Assembly (NCBI RefSeq): GCF_025345565.1
Contig: NZ_CP054475.1
Span: forward strand, 1,197,501-1,261,500
DNA length: 64,000 nucleotides
Source of the DNA: Thalassolituus hydrocarboniclasticus
Lineage (GTDB): Bacteria > Pseudomonadota > Gammaproteobacteria > Pseudomonadales > Oceanobacteraceae
Direction of reading: 5' to 3'
Positions 8,822-17,590 of this stretch are shown in pieces (the first letter of the stretch is position 1; each line of letters starts with the position of its first letter). Both the position numbers and the translations under genes were made by a program. The notes under the pieces were generated by a model, which ran no database searches, was not told the DNA's origin, and was given only the letters and a program-made list of their open reading frames with translations.

Positions 8822-9900
8822 GGGCAGGCAGACTACTGCTTACCCTGAGTTTCAGTCTGCTCGTGCTTAGCACGCAGGCTGAGGAAGGCGCCCGGGGCTG
8901 GCTGGAACGCATGACCCAGGCCTTTCAGCAACAGAATTACCGTGGTGTGCTTATGTATGGCGACGGCCAGCAATGGCAAACCCTCGCCATCACCCACGCA
9001 GTCATTGATGGTGTGGAGCAGGAAAAACTGCAGCACCTTACCGGCCTGCCGCGCAAAATGGTGCGTCATGGCCATGACATCGTCTGCATTCATCCCGGCG
9101 ATCACTCTCCACGCCTGAACAGCGAACTCAGCAATCCATTGCACGGTTTTTCCCGGGTAATGGATGTTGATGGCCAGTACCACTTTACTTTAGGTGGCGT
9201 TGAACGCATTGCCGGCCGCTTTGCTCAGCGGCTGCAGGTAACGCCTGTGGATGCCGACCGCTATGGTTATCAGCTCTGGCTTGATCAGGTTACCGGTCTG
9301 CTGCTGCGCTCTGATCTGCTGAATCATCAGCAACAGGTGCTGGAGCGTTTCCAGTTTGCCCAGATTGAAATTGGGGCTGACATCCCGGCAAGCGCCTTTG
9401 AGCCTGATGATCAGGGACATAAACTGACTCTTTACCCTGTTTCCCCCGACCATGAGCAGATCAGTACGGCCGGTATTGGCTGGTTACCTGGTTGGGTTCC
9501 GTCTGGTTTTCATATTACGGCAGTGATTCAGGCCGGATCGCCGCAGCCGCAAATGGCGGCTGAACAGAATAATGAGTCAGTTAAGGCCATGAGCAAACTG
9601 CCGGTACGCCTGATGTACAGCGATGGTCTGGCGGCGTTTACCCTGTTTATTGATCCGGTCAGCCAGGAGCATCTGCCGGAAATGACCAGCCGCTGGGGCG
9701 CAACAGCAGCGGTTGTGCGCTATCGTGATCATTCCGCCAGCGCGGATGATGGTGACAGTCCGGGGCGCTTACGGGTGACGGTAGTCGGTGAATTACCGGC
9801 CGATACTATGATCCGTATCGCGACATCGGTCATTCCCGCAACACTGGCAGAACAGAATACCGACAGCGTAAACAGCGCGCTTTCCGCGGCAGAGGAATAA
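8818..9900 (+). CDS. rseB: Periplasmic regulator RseB/MucB
   Basis: 360 residues with a Sec signal peptide (hydrophobic residues 6-17, cleavage near QAEE). RseB/MucB binds the periplasmic domain of RseA/MucA, shields it from DegS-type cleavage, and senses lipopolysaccharide or lipoprotein signals. The N-terminal LolA-like domain begins WLERMTQAFQQQNYRGVLMY. The C-terminal domain contains the W-L-P-G-W-V-P-S-G-F segment typical of MucB. It overlaps rseA by four bases and is followed after seven bases by rseC. Length is slightly above the usual 310-320, with a longer C-terminal tail. Confidence 0.92.
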   Translation: MRAGRLLLTLSFSLLVLSTQAEEGARGWLERMTQAFQQQNYRGVLMYGDGQQWQTLAITHAVIDGVEQEKLQHLTGLPRKMVRHGHDIVCIHPGDHSPRLNSELSNPLHGFSRVMDVDGQYHFTLGGVERIAGRFAQRLQVTPVDADRYGYQLWLDQVTGLLLRSDLLNHQQQVLERFQFAQIEIGADIPASAFEPDDQGHKLTLYPVSPDHEQISTAGIGWLPGWVPSGFHITAVIQAGSPQPQMAAEQNNESVKAMSKLPVRLMYSDGLAAFTLFIDPVSQEHLPEMTSRWGATAAVVRYRDHSASADDGDSPGRLRVTVVGELPADTMIRIATSVIPATLAEQNTDSVNSALSAAEE

Positions 9901-9907
9901 GCAGACG

Positions 9908-10354
9908 ATGAGTCAGGAAATCGTTGAAGTTATAGAGCAGGGCGATGGCGGTATCTGGGTTGAAGCCGTACAGCGCAGCGCCTGCAACAGCTGTAATGCC
10001 CGTTCTGGTTGTGGCCAGCACAGCCTGAGTAAGCTCGGTCGGCCGATGCGCCTCTGGGTGAGTACTGAACAGAAATTAAAACCAGGTCAGCAGGTGGTGC
10101 TGACGCTGCCCGACGGTAGTCTGGCACTGAGTGCACTGGCTATGTATGGCTTGCCCTTACTGGGCCTGATTGGCGGCGCGGTTATCGGCCAGCTGAGCGG
10201 CGGTGATGGCTGGGCCGGTGTGGCTGCACTCGCCGGGCTGGCGGGCGGTTTTGCTCTGGCACGCAGGCTGGCGGCACGCTACGAGTCGCAATGGCAGCCG
10301 GCTTTGCAGCCTGGTTGTGAACGTATCCCTATGATCCACTCAGAACACGTTTGA
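9908..10354 (+). CDS. rseC: RseC/MucC family inner-membrane regulator
   Basis: 148 residues. The N-terminal domain carries the conserved cysteine cluster of the family, C26-x2-C29-x5-C35, in a C-N-S-C-N-A-R-S-G-C context. It is followed by two hydrophobic helices (about residues 76-98 and 103-122) and a short basic tail. RseC/MucC modulates sigma-E activity and, in enterics, influences SoxR reduction with the Rsx complex. The mechanism is not settled. It lies within the rpoE operon between rseB and mucD, with short spacers. Confidence 0.9.
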   Translation: MSQEIVEVIEQGDGGIWVEAVQRSACNSCNARSGCGQHSLSKLGRPMRLWVSTEQKLKPGQQVVLTLPDGSLALSALAMYGLPLLGLIGGAVIGQLSGGDGWAGVAALAGLAGGFALARRLAARYESQWQPALQPGCERIPMIHSEHV

Positions 10355-10367
10355 GCAAGGAAAAACC

Positions 10368-11756
10368 ATGACACAGATGATCCGTATGTTAGTGCTGCCT
10401 CTGCTGTTACTGGCCTCTGTGGCCCGGGCGGAGTTACCCGATTTCCGTGACCTAGTGAAGGAAACTTCGCCGGCCGTGGTCAATATCAGTACTGTGCAAC
10501 ATATGCAGAATAACGGCTTTCAGCAGCGTTATGGTCTGCCGGAAGATGTGCCGGAAATTTTCCGCCACTTCTTCGGTGCGCCGGGGCAGGGCCCTCGTGG
10601 CGGTGAACAGGAGCGCGCATCGCTCGGCTCCGGTTTTATCGTTTCCAAAGATGGCTACATCCTGACGAATAATCATGTGATCAAGGATGCTGACGAAATT
10701 GTTGTGCGTCTTAATGATCGCCGTGAGCTGGAAGCCAAACTGATTGGTGCCGATGAAAGCTCTGATCTGGCATTGCTGAAAGTTGAAGCCAAGAATCTGC
10801 CAATCGTAGAACTGGGCGATTCCGATGCGCTGGAAGTGGGCGAATGGGTTGTCGCTATTGGTTCACCTTTTGGTTTTGATTACTCGGTGACCGCCGGCAT
10901 TGTCAGTGCCAAAGGCCGCAGCCTGCCGAACGAAAACTATGTGCCTTTTATCCAGACTGACGTGGCCATTAACCCGGGTAACTCCGGCGGTCCGCTGTTT
11001 AATCTGGATGGCAAGGTTGTGGGTATTAACTCCCAGATCTACACCCGCTCCGGTGGTTTTATGGGCGTGTCCTTTGCCATTCCTATCAATGTGGCCATGG
11101 ATGTTGCCGATCAGCTGAAAGAAAAAGGCAAAGTCAGCCGCGGCTGGCTGGGTGTGGTGATTCAGGAGGTCAGCAAAGATCTGGCAGAATCCTTTGGTCT
11201 GGAAAAAGCAGCCGGTGCGCTGGTCGCACAGATTGTGCCTGGCAGTCCGGCGGAAGCGGCAGGCCTGAAAAATGGCGACATCATTACCCACTTCAACGGC
11301 AAGTCGATTTACCTGTCGTCCGATCTGCCGCATCAGGTTGGCCGGGTGAAGCCGGGCAGCAGCGTGAAGCTGGACGTGGTGCGCAACGGTAAGCGTAAGA
11401 AAATCAACGTGACCATTGGTGTACTGCCGGATGGTGATGGCGCCGAGCTGGCGCTGAATAATGCCAGTCCGAAAGAAAGCACCAGTAACCGTCTGGGTGT
11501 GGTGGTCAGCGAGTTGTCTGATGCGCAGCGTAAAAGCGTCGGTGATGGCGTTGTGGTGCGTGATGTGAAACGTGGTCCGGCGGCCTTTGCTGGCCTGGTC
11601 AACGGTGACGTTATTACCATGATTGCCGGTGAACCGGTGCGTAATATGGATGACTTTAATAAGGTCGTTGCCAAGTTGCCGGCCAACCGCAGTGTGCCGA
11701 TGCGCATTGTGCGCCGCGGCGCGGCGATGTTTATCCCGCTGCGGATTACCGAGTAA
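10368..11756 (+). CDS. mucD: Periplasmic serine protease MucD (DegP/HtrA family)
   Basis: 462 residues: a signal peptide (1-21, cleaved after A-R-A), a trypsin-like protease domain and two PDZ domains (about 255-345 and 365-455). The catalytic triad is visible as His103 in TNNHV, Asp133 in SSDLALLKV and Ser206 in NPGNSGGPL. HtrA proteases degrade or refold misfolded envelope proteins. In Pseudomonas, MucD also limits AlgU activation. AAGGAAAAACC precedes the ATG. It is the last gene of the rpoE operon, followed by a strong hairpin. Confidence 0.97.
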   Translation: MTQMIRMLVLPLLLLASVARAELPDFRDLVKETSPAVVNISTVQHMQNNGFQQRYGLPEDVPEIFRHFFGAPGQGPRGGEQERASLGSGFIVSKDGYILTNNHVIKDADEIVVRLNDRRELEAKLIGADESSDLALLKVEAKNLPIVELGDSDALEVGEWVVAIGSPFGFDYSVTAGIVSAKGRSLPNENYVPFIQTDVAINPGNSGGPLFNLDGKVVGINSQIYTRSGGFMGVSFAIPINVAMDVADQLKEKGKVSRGWLGVVIQEVSKDLAESFGLEKAAGALVAQIVPGSPAEAAGLKNGDIITHFNGKSIYLSSDLPHQVGRVKPGSSVKLDVVRNGKRKKINVTIGVLPDGDGAELALNNASPKESTSNRLGVVVSELSDAQRKSVGDGVVVRDVKRGPAAFAGLVNGDVITMIAGEPVRNMDDFNKVVAKLPANRSVPMRIVRRGAAMFIPLRITE

Positions 11757-11768
11757 TTGCAGCAACAG

Positions 11769-11800
11769 ACAAAGCCCGGCACTGGCCGGGCTTTGTCGTT
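11769..11800 (+). terminator. Hairpin terminator after mucD
   Basis: A perfect 12-bp stem (11769-11780 with 11785-11796, ACAAAGCCCGGC and its complement) closes a four-base ACTG loop and is followed by a short T-containing stretch. It lies 12 bases after the mucD stop and separates the rpoE operon from lepA. The T-tract is weak, so termination may be partial. Confidence 0.7.
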
Positions 11801-11909
11801 TATGGCTGTCGGCCAACATAAGCTGTGTCAGATTGCGTACAAAATAGCCTTTGCCCCGCCTTTCAAGTAAAATCGCCCACCATTTCAATTAACAACCGGG
11901 TTGTATTCT

Positions 11910-13709
11910 GTGAGCCAGCTGGACCACATTCGTAACTTTTCCATCATTGCCCATATCGACCACGGCAAATCCACTCTTTCAGATCGTTTTATTCAGGTAT
12001 GTGGCGGCCTTTCCGACCGGGAAATGCAGGCGCAGGTACTGGATTCGATGGATATTGAGCGTGAGCGTGGCATTACCATCAAAGCCCAGAGCGTGACGCT
12101 GGACTATAAAGCCCGCAATGGTGAGGTTTACCAGCTGAACTTTATTGATACTCCGGGACACGTGGACTTCAGCTATGAAGTCAGCCGTTCGCTGTCGGCC
12201 TGTGAAGGGGCGCTGCTGGTGGTGGATGCTGCTCAGGGTGTTGAAGCCCAGTCGGTCGCCAACTGCTATACCGCCATTGAGCAGGGGCTGGAAGTTCGCC
12301 CGGTTCTGAACAAGATGGATCTGCCGCAGGCCGATCCGGATAAAGTCGCACAGGAAATCGAAGAGATTATCGGCCTGGATGCGACCGATGCCGTGCGTTG
12401 CAGCGCCAAAAGCGGCCTGAACATCGAAGATGTGCTGGAAGATCTGGTGGCTAATATCCCGCCGCCGGAAGGTGACCCGGATGCCCCGTTGCAGGCGCTG
12501 ATCATCGACTCCTGGTTCGATTCTTATCTGGGCGTTGTCTCCCTGATCCGGGTGAAAAACGGCAGCATCAAGAAAGGCGACAAAATCCGCATGAAGTCCA
12601 CCGGCCGTGACCACCTGGTGGACGGCATTGGTATCTTTACGCCGAAAATGACTCCGACCGGTGAACTGGGTACCGGTGAAGTGGGTTATATGGTCGGCAG
12701 CATCAAAGATATTCACGGTGCGCCGGTGGGCGATACCATCGTCAGCGCGAAATTCCCTGATGTCGATGCATTACCGGGTTTCCAGAAAGTGAAGCCGCAG
12801 GTGTATGCCGGTCTGTTCCCGGTATCTTCCGACGATTTTGAAGCCTTCCGCGATGCGCTGGAAAAACTGTCGCTGAACGATGCGTCGCTGTTTTATGAGC
12901 CGGAAAATTCCGATGCACTGGGCTTTGGTTTCCGCTGTGGTTTCCTTGGCATGCTGCATATGGAAATTATTCAGGAGCGTCTGGAGCGCGAATACGACCT
13001 CGACCTTATTACCACTGCACCGACGGTAATTTACGAGGTGGTGAATAAAAAAGGCGAAGTGCTGATGGTGGATAACCCATCAAAGCTGCCTGATCCTGGC
13101 GTTATTGATGAAATGCGCGAGCCGATTGCCGAATGTAATATTCTGGTGCCACAGGAATATCTGGGTAACGTGATTACCCTGTGTATCGAAAAACGTGGTG
13201 TGCAGGTGGATATGCAGTACACCGGCACGCAGGTGGCGCTGAAATATGAAATTCCGCTGGCCGAAGTGGTGATGGATTTCTTTGACCGTCTGAAATCGGC
13301 CAGCCGTGGTTTTGCCTCACTCGATTATAACTTTACCCGTTTCCAGGAAGCGCCGCTGGTGCGTCTGGATGTACTGGTTAACGGTGAACGCGTGGATGCG
13401 CTGGCGGTGATTATGCACCGTGATAACGTTCGTCGTCGTGGTGCGTCGCTGACCGAAAAAATGAAAGAGCTGATTCCGCGGCAGATGTTCGATGTAGCGA
13501 TTCAGGCGGCCATGGGTAATCAGGTGGTTGCCCGGACCACGGTAAAAGCGCTGCGTAAGAACGTAACCGCCAAATGTTATGGTGGTGACGTCAGCCGTAA
13601 GAAAAAACTGCTGCAGAAGCAGAAAGAAGGTAAAAAACGAATGAAACAAATCGGCAGTGTGGAAATCCCACAATCTGCCTTCCTAGCCGTTCTGAAAGTG
13701 GATGATTAA
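11910..13709 (+). CDS. lepA: Elongation factor 4 (LepA)
   Basis: A translational GTPase of 599 residues that binds ribosomes and remodels or back-translocates stalled complexes. The G1 motif AHIDHGKST is at residues 14-22, the G2/G3 elements appear as ERERGITI and [10 protein letters not shown], and G4 is NKMDLP. The C-terminal LepA-specific domain ends with [19 protein letters not shown] use the GTG at 11910 because it gives the family length and the expected [14 protein letters not shown] start. A TTG at 11901 is in frame. Signal peptidase lepB, its usual downstream partner, is absent: the DUF4845 gene follows immediately. Confidence 0.97.
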   Translation: MSQLDHIRNFSIIAHIDHGKSTLSDRFIQVCGGLSDREMQAQVLDSMDIERERGITIKAQSVTLDYKARNGEVYQLNFIDTPGHVDFSYEVSRSLSACEGALLVVDAAQGVEAQSVANCYTAIEQGLEVRPVLNKMDLPQADPDKVAQEIEEIIGLDATDAVRCSAKSGLNIEDVLEDLVANIPPPEGDPDAPLQALIIDSWFDSYLGVVSLIRVKNGSIKKGDKIRMKSTGRDHLVDGIGIFTPKMTPTGELGTGEVGYMVGSIKDIHGAPVGDTIVSAKFPDVDALPGFQKVKPQVYAGLFPVSSDDFEAFRDALEKLSLNDASLFYEPENSDALGFGFRCGFLGMLHMEIIQERLEREYDLDLITTAPTVIYEVVNKKGEVLMVDNPSKLPDPGVIDEMREPIAECNILVPQEYLGNVITLCIEKRGVQVDMQYTGTQVALKYEIPLAEVVMDFFDRLKSASRGFASLDYNFTRFQEAPLVRLDVLVNGERVDALAVIMHRDNVRRRGASLTEKMKELIPRQMFDVAIQAAMGNQVVARTTVKALRKNVTAKCYGGDVSRKKKLLQKQKEGKKRMKQIGSVEIPQSAFLAVLKVDD

Positions 13710-13710
13710 T

Positions 13711-14073
13711 ATGCGTCGTCAGCGTGGTCTCTCAATCGTATCGATTCTGGTTGTCTTGTTTGTGGGTATTCTTCTGGTTAAAGGAGCCATTACCCTGATC
13801 CCGATGTACTGGGATAACAAACTGATCGGGACCATTCTGGAGAGTGTGCCGAAAGACCGGGAATTCAGTCTTGATATGCGGCCTAAAGACTTTCAGCGAC
13901 TGCTGGAAGCGCGGCTGCAGGACAATAATATTAAAGCCAGTCTTGATGATCTGAAAATCCGTAAAGGAAACCAGGGATTCACTCTGGACTGGACCTATGA
14001 AGCCCGTGATACCTACCTCGGGAATATCGATATGGTGGTTCGCTTCCAAGTGCAAAAAGATTTTACTCAGTGA
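13711..14073 (+). CDS. DUF4845 membrane protein
   Basis: About 120 residues, starting at the ATG at 13711 one base after the lepA stop (an in-frame ATG at 13702 is an alternative). A single hydrophobic helix at residues 8-28 with the G-L-S-I-V prepilin-like lead is followed by a small soluble domain ending in the phrase [17 protein letters not shown]. This is the DUF4845 protein that lies upstream of rnc in many gammaproteobacteria. Its function is unknown. The end overlaps the rnc start (GTGA), so translation is probably coupled. Confidence 0.88.
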   Translation: MRRQRGLSIVSILVVLFVGILLVKGAITLIPMYWDNKLIGTILESVPKDREFSLDMRPKDFQRLLEARLQDNNIKASLDDLKIRKGNQGFTLDWTYEARDTYLGNIDMVVRFQVQKDFTQ

Positions 14074-14786
14074 ATAATCCCCTCGTTAAATTATCTCAGC
14101 GCCTGGGCTATAACTTCCGCGATGAATCGCTGGTTATGCTGGCGCTGACACACCGCAGTAAAGGCATCAGTAACAATGAGCGGCTGGAGTTTCTCGGCGA
14201 CTCTATTCTGAATTTTGTCGTCGCTGAAGATTTATACCGCCGGTTTCCTCAGGCTAAAGAAGGCAAGCTGAGTCGCCTGCGCGCGCGCATGGTAAAAGGC
14301 GAGACGCTGGCGGTGATTGCCCGTGAATTTGATCTCGGTGATTTTCTGTTACTCGGCTCAGGTGAATTAAAAAGTGGTGGTCACCGTCGTGAATCCATTC
14401 TGGCCGATACCGTTGAAGCCTTAATTGGTGCCATGTATCTGGACTCTGGCCTGGACGTCGCCCGCGAGCGCATTCTGTCCTGGTACGCTACCCGTCTGGA
14501 TGCCTTAACGCTGGAAGATCCGATTAAAGATCCGAAGACCCGTCTGCAGGAATACCAGCAGGGGCGTAAATCCAGCCTGCCGAAATATGAAGTCCTGAGT
14601 GTTGAAGGCCCGACCAACGAGCAGGTATTTACCGTCGAGTGCCGCATTCCTGAACTGGCTGATGCCATTGTTGCCCTGGGCAGCAGCCGCCGTGGTGCCG
14701 AGCAAAGCGCCGCCGCTCAGGTTCTGACTATACTGGGCATTGATGAATCAGCAGAGCCTGCGCATGACGCAGGAGAGGAAGAATAA
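14070..14786 (+). CDS. rnc: Ribonuclease III
   Basis: 238 residues with a GTG start overlapping the upstream stop. Ribonuclease III cleaves double-stranded RNA in rRNA precursors and regulatory RNAs. The signature [12 protein letters not shown] carries catalytic Glu40 and Asp44. The second catalytic pair lies in the [15 protein letters not shown] segment. A C-terminal dsRNA-binding domain (about 155-225) has KTRLQEYQQ and the terminal [16 protein letters not shown] helix. The stop overlaps the era start by one base (TAATG), the classical rnc-era coupling. Confidence 0.97.
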   Translation: MNNPLVKLSQRLGYNFRDESLVMLALTHRSKGISNNERLEFLGDSILNFVVAEDLYRRFPQAKEGKLSRLRARMVKGETLAVIAREFDLGDFLLLGSGELKSGGHRRESILADTVEALIGAMYLDSGLDVARERILSWYATRLDALTLEDPIKDPKTRLQEYQQGRKSSLPKYEVLSVEGPTNEQVFTVECRIPELADAIVALGSSRRGAEQSAAAQVLTILGIDESAEPAHDAGEEE

Positions 14787-15682
14787 TGACACAACGTACC
14801 GGCTATGTAGCCATCGTTGGCCGCCCGAATGTGGGCAAATCCACACTGCTGAACCGCATCCTCGGGCAGAAATTATCCATTACCTCGCGTAAACCGCAGA
14901 CTACCCGTCACCAGATTTTAGGCATCAAAACCGAAGGGGATGTGCAGGTCGTTTATGTCGATACCCCGGGAATGCATAAGCATCAGGAAAAAGCGATTAA
15001 CCGCTATATGAACAAAGCGGCAACCACGGCCGTAAAAGACGTGGACCTGATTCTGATGCTGGTTGACCGTACACGCTGGACCGAAGAAGACGAGATGGTG
15101 CTGCAGGCCATTAAATCCCAGCGCGCTCCGGTGGTTCTGGTGGTGAATAAAGTCGATTTTGTGCGCGAAAAAGAAGAGTTGCTGCCCGTGCTGCAGGAAC
15201 TCAGCAGTCGCCACAATTTTGACCAGATTATTCCGGTCAGCGCCAAAACCGGCCATAACGTTGAACGGCTGGAAAACCTGATCGAAAGCTATCTGCCGGA
15301 AAACCAATACTTCTTTCCGGAAGATCAGATCACTGACCGCAGCTCACGCTTTCTGGCGGCTGAACTGGTGCGTGAAAAAATCATGCGTCAGCTGGGCGAC
15401 GAGCTGCCTTATGCGATGACGGTTGAGATCGAAGAGTTTGTGCACACCGGTACGTTAATCGAAATCAGTGCTCTGATTCTGGTGGAGCGCGCTTCGCAGA
15501 AAGCCATTGTTATCGGCGATGGTGGTTACCGTATCAAGCAGATTGGTCAGGAAGCCCGTAAAGATATGGAGCAGCTGTTCGACTGCAAAGTCATGCTCAA
15601 GCTCTGGGTTAAAGTCAAAGCCGGCTGGTCCGATGACGAGCGTGCCCTGCGCAGTCTGGGTTACGACGACCGCATCGGTTAA
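14786..15682 (+). CDS. era: GTPase Era
   Basis: 298 residues. Era is an essential GTPase that binds the 3' end of 16S rRNA and gates 30S maturation. The P-loop GRPNVGKST is at 12-20, G3 is DTPGMH, and G4 is NKVD. The C-terminal KH domain includes [22 protein letters not shown] and the [13 protein letters not shown] loop. It is translationally coupled to rnc and followed three bases later by recO. Full length and all motifs intact. Confidence 0.97.
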   Translation: MTQRTGYVAIVGRPNVGKSTLLNRILGQKLSITSRKPQTTRHQILGIKTEGDVQVVYVDTPGMHKHQEKAINRYMNKAATTAVKDVDLILMLVDRTRWTEEDEMVLQAIKSQRAPVVLVVNKVDFVREKEELLPVLQELSSRHNFDQIIPVSAKTGHNVERLENLIESYLPENQYFFPEDQITDRSSRFLAAELVREKIMRQLGDELPYAMTVEIEEFVHTGTLIEISALILVERASQKAIVIGDGGYRIKQIGQEARKDMEQLFDCKVMLKLWVKVKAGWSDDERALRSLGYDDRIG

Positions 15683-15685
15683 GCC

Positions 15686-16357
15686 ATGAAGACGCTGTTT
15701 GTACTGCAGCGTCAGCCCCTGCGCGAGCAGGAATGGCTGCTGGACATCTTCAGTGCAGAGCAGGGACGGCTGAGTGTGGTTGCCGGTCGCAGTCAGCCAC
15801 AGCCCGACCTGCATCAGCGCTATCAGGGTGACTGGGCCCGTGCCGAAGACTGGCCACAGTTACGCGGCTTGCGCAGTCTGCAGCGTTACACTCTGCCGGG
15901 ACAGCATATCTACTGCGGTCTGTATCTTGCTGAATTACTGGTGCGGCTTCTGCCACGTCACGATCCTCAGCCGGAACTGTTTCTTACCTACGCCAGAACC
16001 CTCGAAGGCCTGCAGCATCCCGGTTTGCCGGACCCCTGGTTACGCCTGTTTGAATATCAGCTGTTACAGGCGCTCGGCTATGGTTTCTCCTGGCAACAGG
16101 ATCGGGATGGACGACCGGTCAATGCTGCTGAATTCTACCGATTTATTGCCCGCGAAGGCTTTGTGCGTGCGGATGCTTCCGTCGTTCCGGCGCAGAAGCA
16201 GCCGTTGTTCTCCGGTGAATATTTACTCGAGCTTGGACAAGGCCGGGCGCAGCGGCCACAATGCTGGGCGGCGGCCAAGCAGGTGCTGCGCTGTGCGCTC
16301 GAAGACCTGCTGGAGCGGCCACTGATCAGCCGCGAACTGTTTCAGCCGGGCCGCTAA
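15686..16357 (+). CDS. recO: DNA repair protein RecO
   Basis: 223 residues. RecO works with RecF and RecR to load RecA on SSB-coated DNA. The N-terminal OB-fold part has the typical [24 protein letters not shown] lead, and the helical C-terminal part has [15 protein letters not shown] and [12 protein letters not shown]. Position directly after era is conserved in gammaproteobacteria. The zinc-finger cysteines present in some RecO proteins are not seen, which is usual for this lineage. Confidence 0.93.
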   Translation: MKTLFVLQRQPLREQEWLLDIFSAEQGRLSVVAGRSQPQPDLHQRYQGDWARAEDWPQLRGLRSLQRYTLPGQHIYCGLYLAELLVRLLPRHDPQPELFLTYARTLEGLQHPGLPDPWLRLFEYQLLQALGYGFSWQQDRDGRPVNAAEFYRFIAREGFVRADASVVPAQKQPLFSGEYLLELGQGRAQRPQCWAAAKQVLRCALEDLLERPLISRELFQPGR

Positions 16358-16416
16358 ATTCATCAGTATTATTAACATCATTCAGTAATGCCTGTTCAGA
16401 CAAGAGGGAAGTCCCT

Positions 16417-17163
16417 GTGAAAAATGCTCAACGCGTCCTGCTGGGCGTGAATATCGACCACGTTGCCACCCTGCGTCAGGCGCGCGGCACCATTTATCCT
16501 GACCCGGTACAGGCGGCGTTTCTGGCCGAGGAGGCCGGTGCAGACGGCATTACCATTCACCCGCGGGAAGACCGTCGTCATATTCAGACCCGTGATGTGT
16601 ATGTGCTGGCCGAAACCCTCTCCACCCGTATGAATCTGGAAATGGCGGTTACCGATGCCATGCTGGAACTGGCTGAGGAAGTTTGCCCGCCCTGTACCTG
16701 TCTGGTGCCGGAAAAGCGTGAAGAGCTGACCACCGAAGGCGGTCTGGATGTGATCGGTCAGGAAGCCCATATCCGTGCGGCGGTTGAGCGTTTGCAGGCG
16801 ATTAACAGTGAAGTATCGCTGTTTATCGATCCGGATTTTGCCCAGATCGATGCCACGCTGCGTGTTGGCGCACCGGTGATTGAACTGCATACCGGCCGTT
16901 ACGCCGATGCCAAAACCGAAGCTGAGCAACAGCTTGAGCTGAAGCGTATTCAGGAAGCGGCCGCCTATGCCCATGAGCGTGGCCTGATTGTGAATGCCGG
17001 CCACGGCCTGCATTACCACAATGTGGAAGCCATCGCCGCGATTCCCTGCATGAACGAGCTGAACATCGGTCATGCCATTGTTGCCCGCGCATTATTTGTC
17101 GGTCTGAAAGAAGCGGTACGCGAAATGCGTGATCTGCTGGCTGCGGCCACGCAGCGTGGCTGA
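16417..17163 (+). CDS. pdxJ: Pyridoxine 5'-phosphate synthase
   Basis: 248 residues. PdxJ condenses 1-deoxyxylulose 5-phosphate with 3-amino-2-oxopropyl phosphate in vitamin B6 synthesis. Signature segments are the N-terminal [17 protein letters not shown], the [12 protein letters not shown] loop, and [12 protein letters not shown] chose the GTG at 16417, which has GAGGG at 16404-16408 and gives the family length. The open frame back to 16261 overlaps recO. It is followed by acpS after 11 bases, the same order as in Pseudomonas and E. coli. Confidence 0.96.
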   Translation: MKNAQRVLLGVNIDHVATLRQARGTIYPDPVQAAFLAEEAGADGITIHPREDRRHIQTRDVYVLAETLSTRMNLEMAVTDAMLELAEEVCPPCTCLVPEKREELTTEGGLDVIGQEAHIRAAVERLQAINSEVSLFIDPDFAQIDATLRVGAPVIELHTGRYADAKTEAEQQLELKRIQEAAAYAHERGLIVNAGHGLHYHNVEAIAAIPCMNELNIGHAIVARALFVGLKEAVREMRDLLAAATQRG

Positions 17164-17174
17164 AGGCTGTTAGC

Positions 17175-17582
17175 GTGGCGCAGGCTGATGAACTGAAACA
17201 GGTGCCGGGCGTGATTGCCATCGGCACCGACCTGCTCGACAGCAGCCGTATCGGGCAGGCGCTTGAGCGCCATGGCGAGCGTTTTGTGCAGCGTATTCTG
17301 ACCCCGGCCGAGCAGACGTTATATCGTTCGCGCGCCAATCCCCTTAACTTTCTGGCCAAACAATATGCCGCCAAAGAAGCGCTGGCCAAAGCGCTGGGCA
17401 CCGGCATTGCCAAAGGGGTGGGGTTTCAGCAGCTGGAAATACTGCGTGATGAACTGGGGGCGCCGCAGGTATTGCTGCATGCGGCTGCCGCAGAACGTTT
17501 GCAGTTTCTGGGCGGGCAACGTGCGCTGGTCAGCCTGTCCGATGAAGGCGACTGGATTCAGGCCTTTGCACTGCTGAGTTAA
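17175..17582 (+). CDS. acpS: Holo-[acyl-carrier-protein] synthase
   Basis: 135 residues with a GTG start. AcpS transfers the 4'-phosphopantetheine arm from CoA to acyl carrier protein. The magnesium-binding segment IGTDLLDSSRI is near the N-terminus, and the second signature FLAKQYAAKEALAKALGTG contains the conserved Lys-Glu pair. Length is slightly above E. coli AcpS because of a short N-terminal extension. It closes the rnc-era-recO-pdxJ-acpS cluster and is convergent with the BarA-type kinase, with only eight bases between the stops. Confidence 0.95.
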   Translation: MAQADELKQVPGVIAIGTDLLDSSRIGQALERHGERFVQRILTPAEQTLYRSRANPLNFLAKQYAAKEALAKALGTGIAKGVGFQQLEILRDELGAPQVLLHAAAAERLQFLGGQRALVSLSDEGDWIQAFALLS

Positions 17583-17590
17583 ACGCTGCG

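Noticed and set aside
10863-11888. 341-codon open frame antisense to mucD
   Set aside because: His/Gln/Thr-rich composition is typical of the reverse frame of a conserved gene. MucD explains the region fully.
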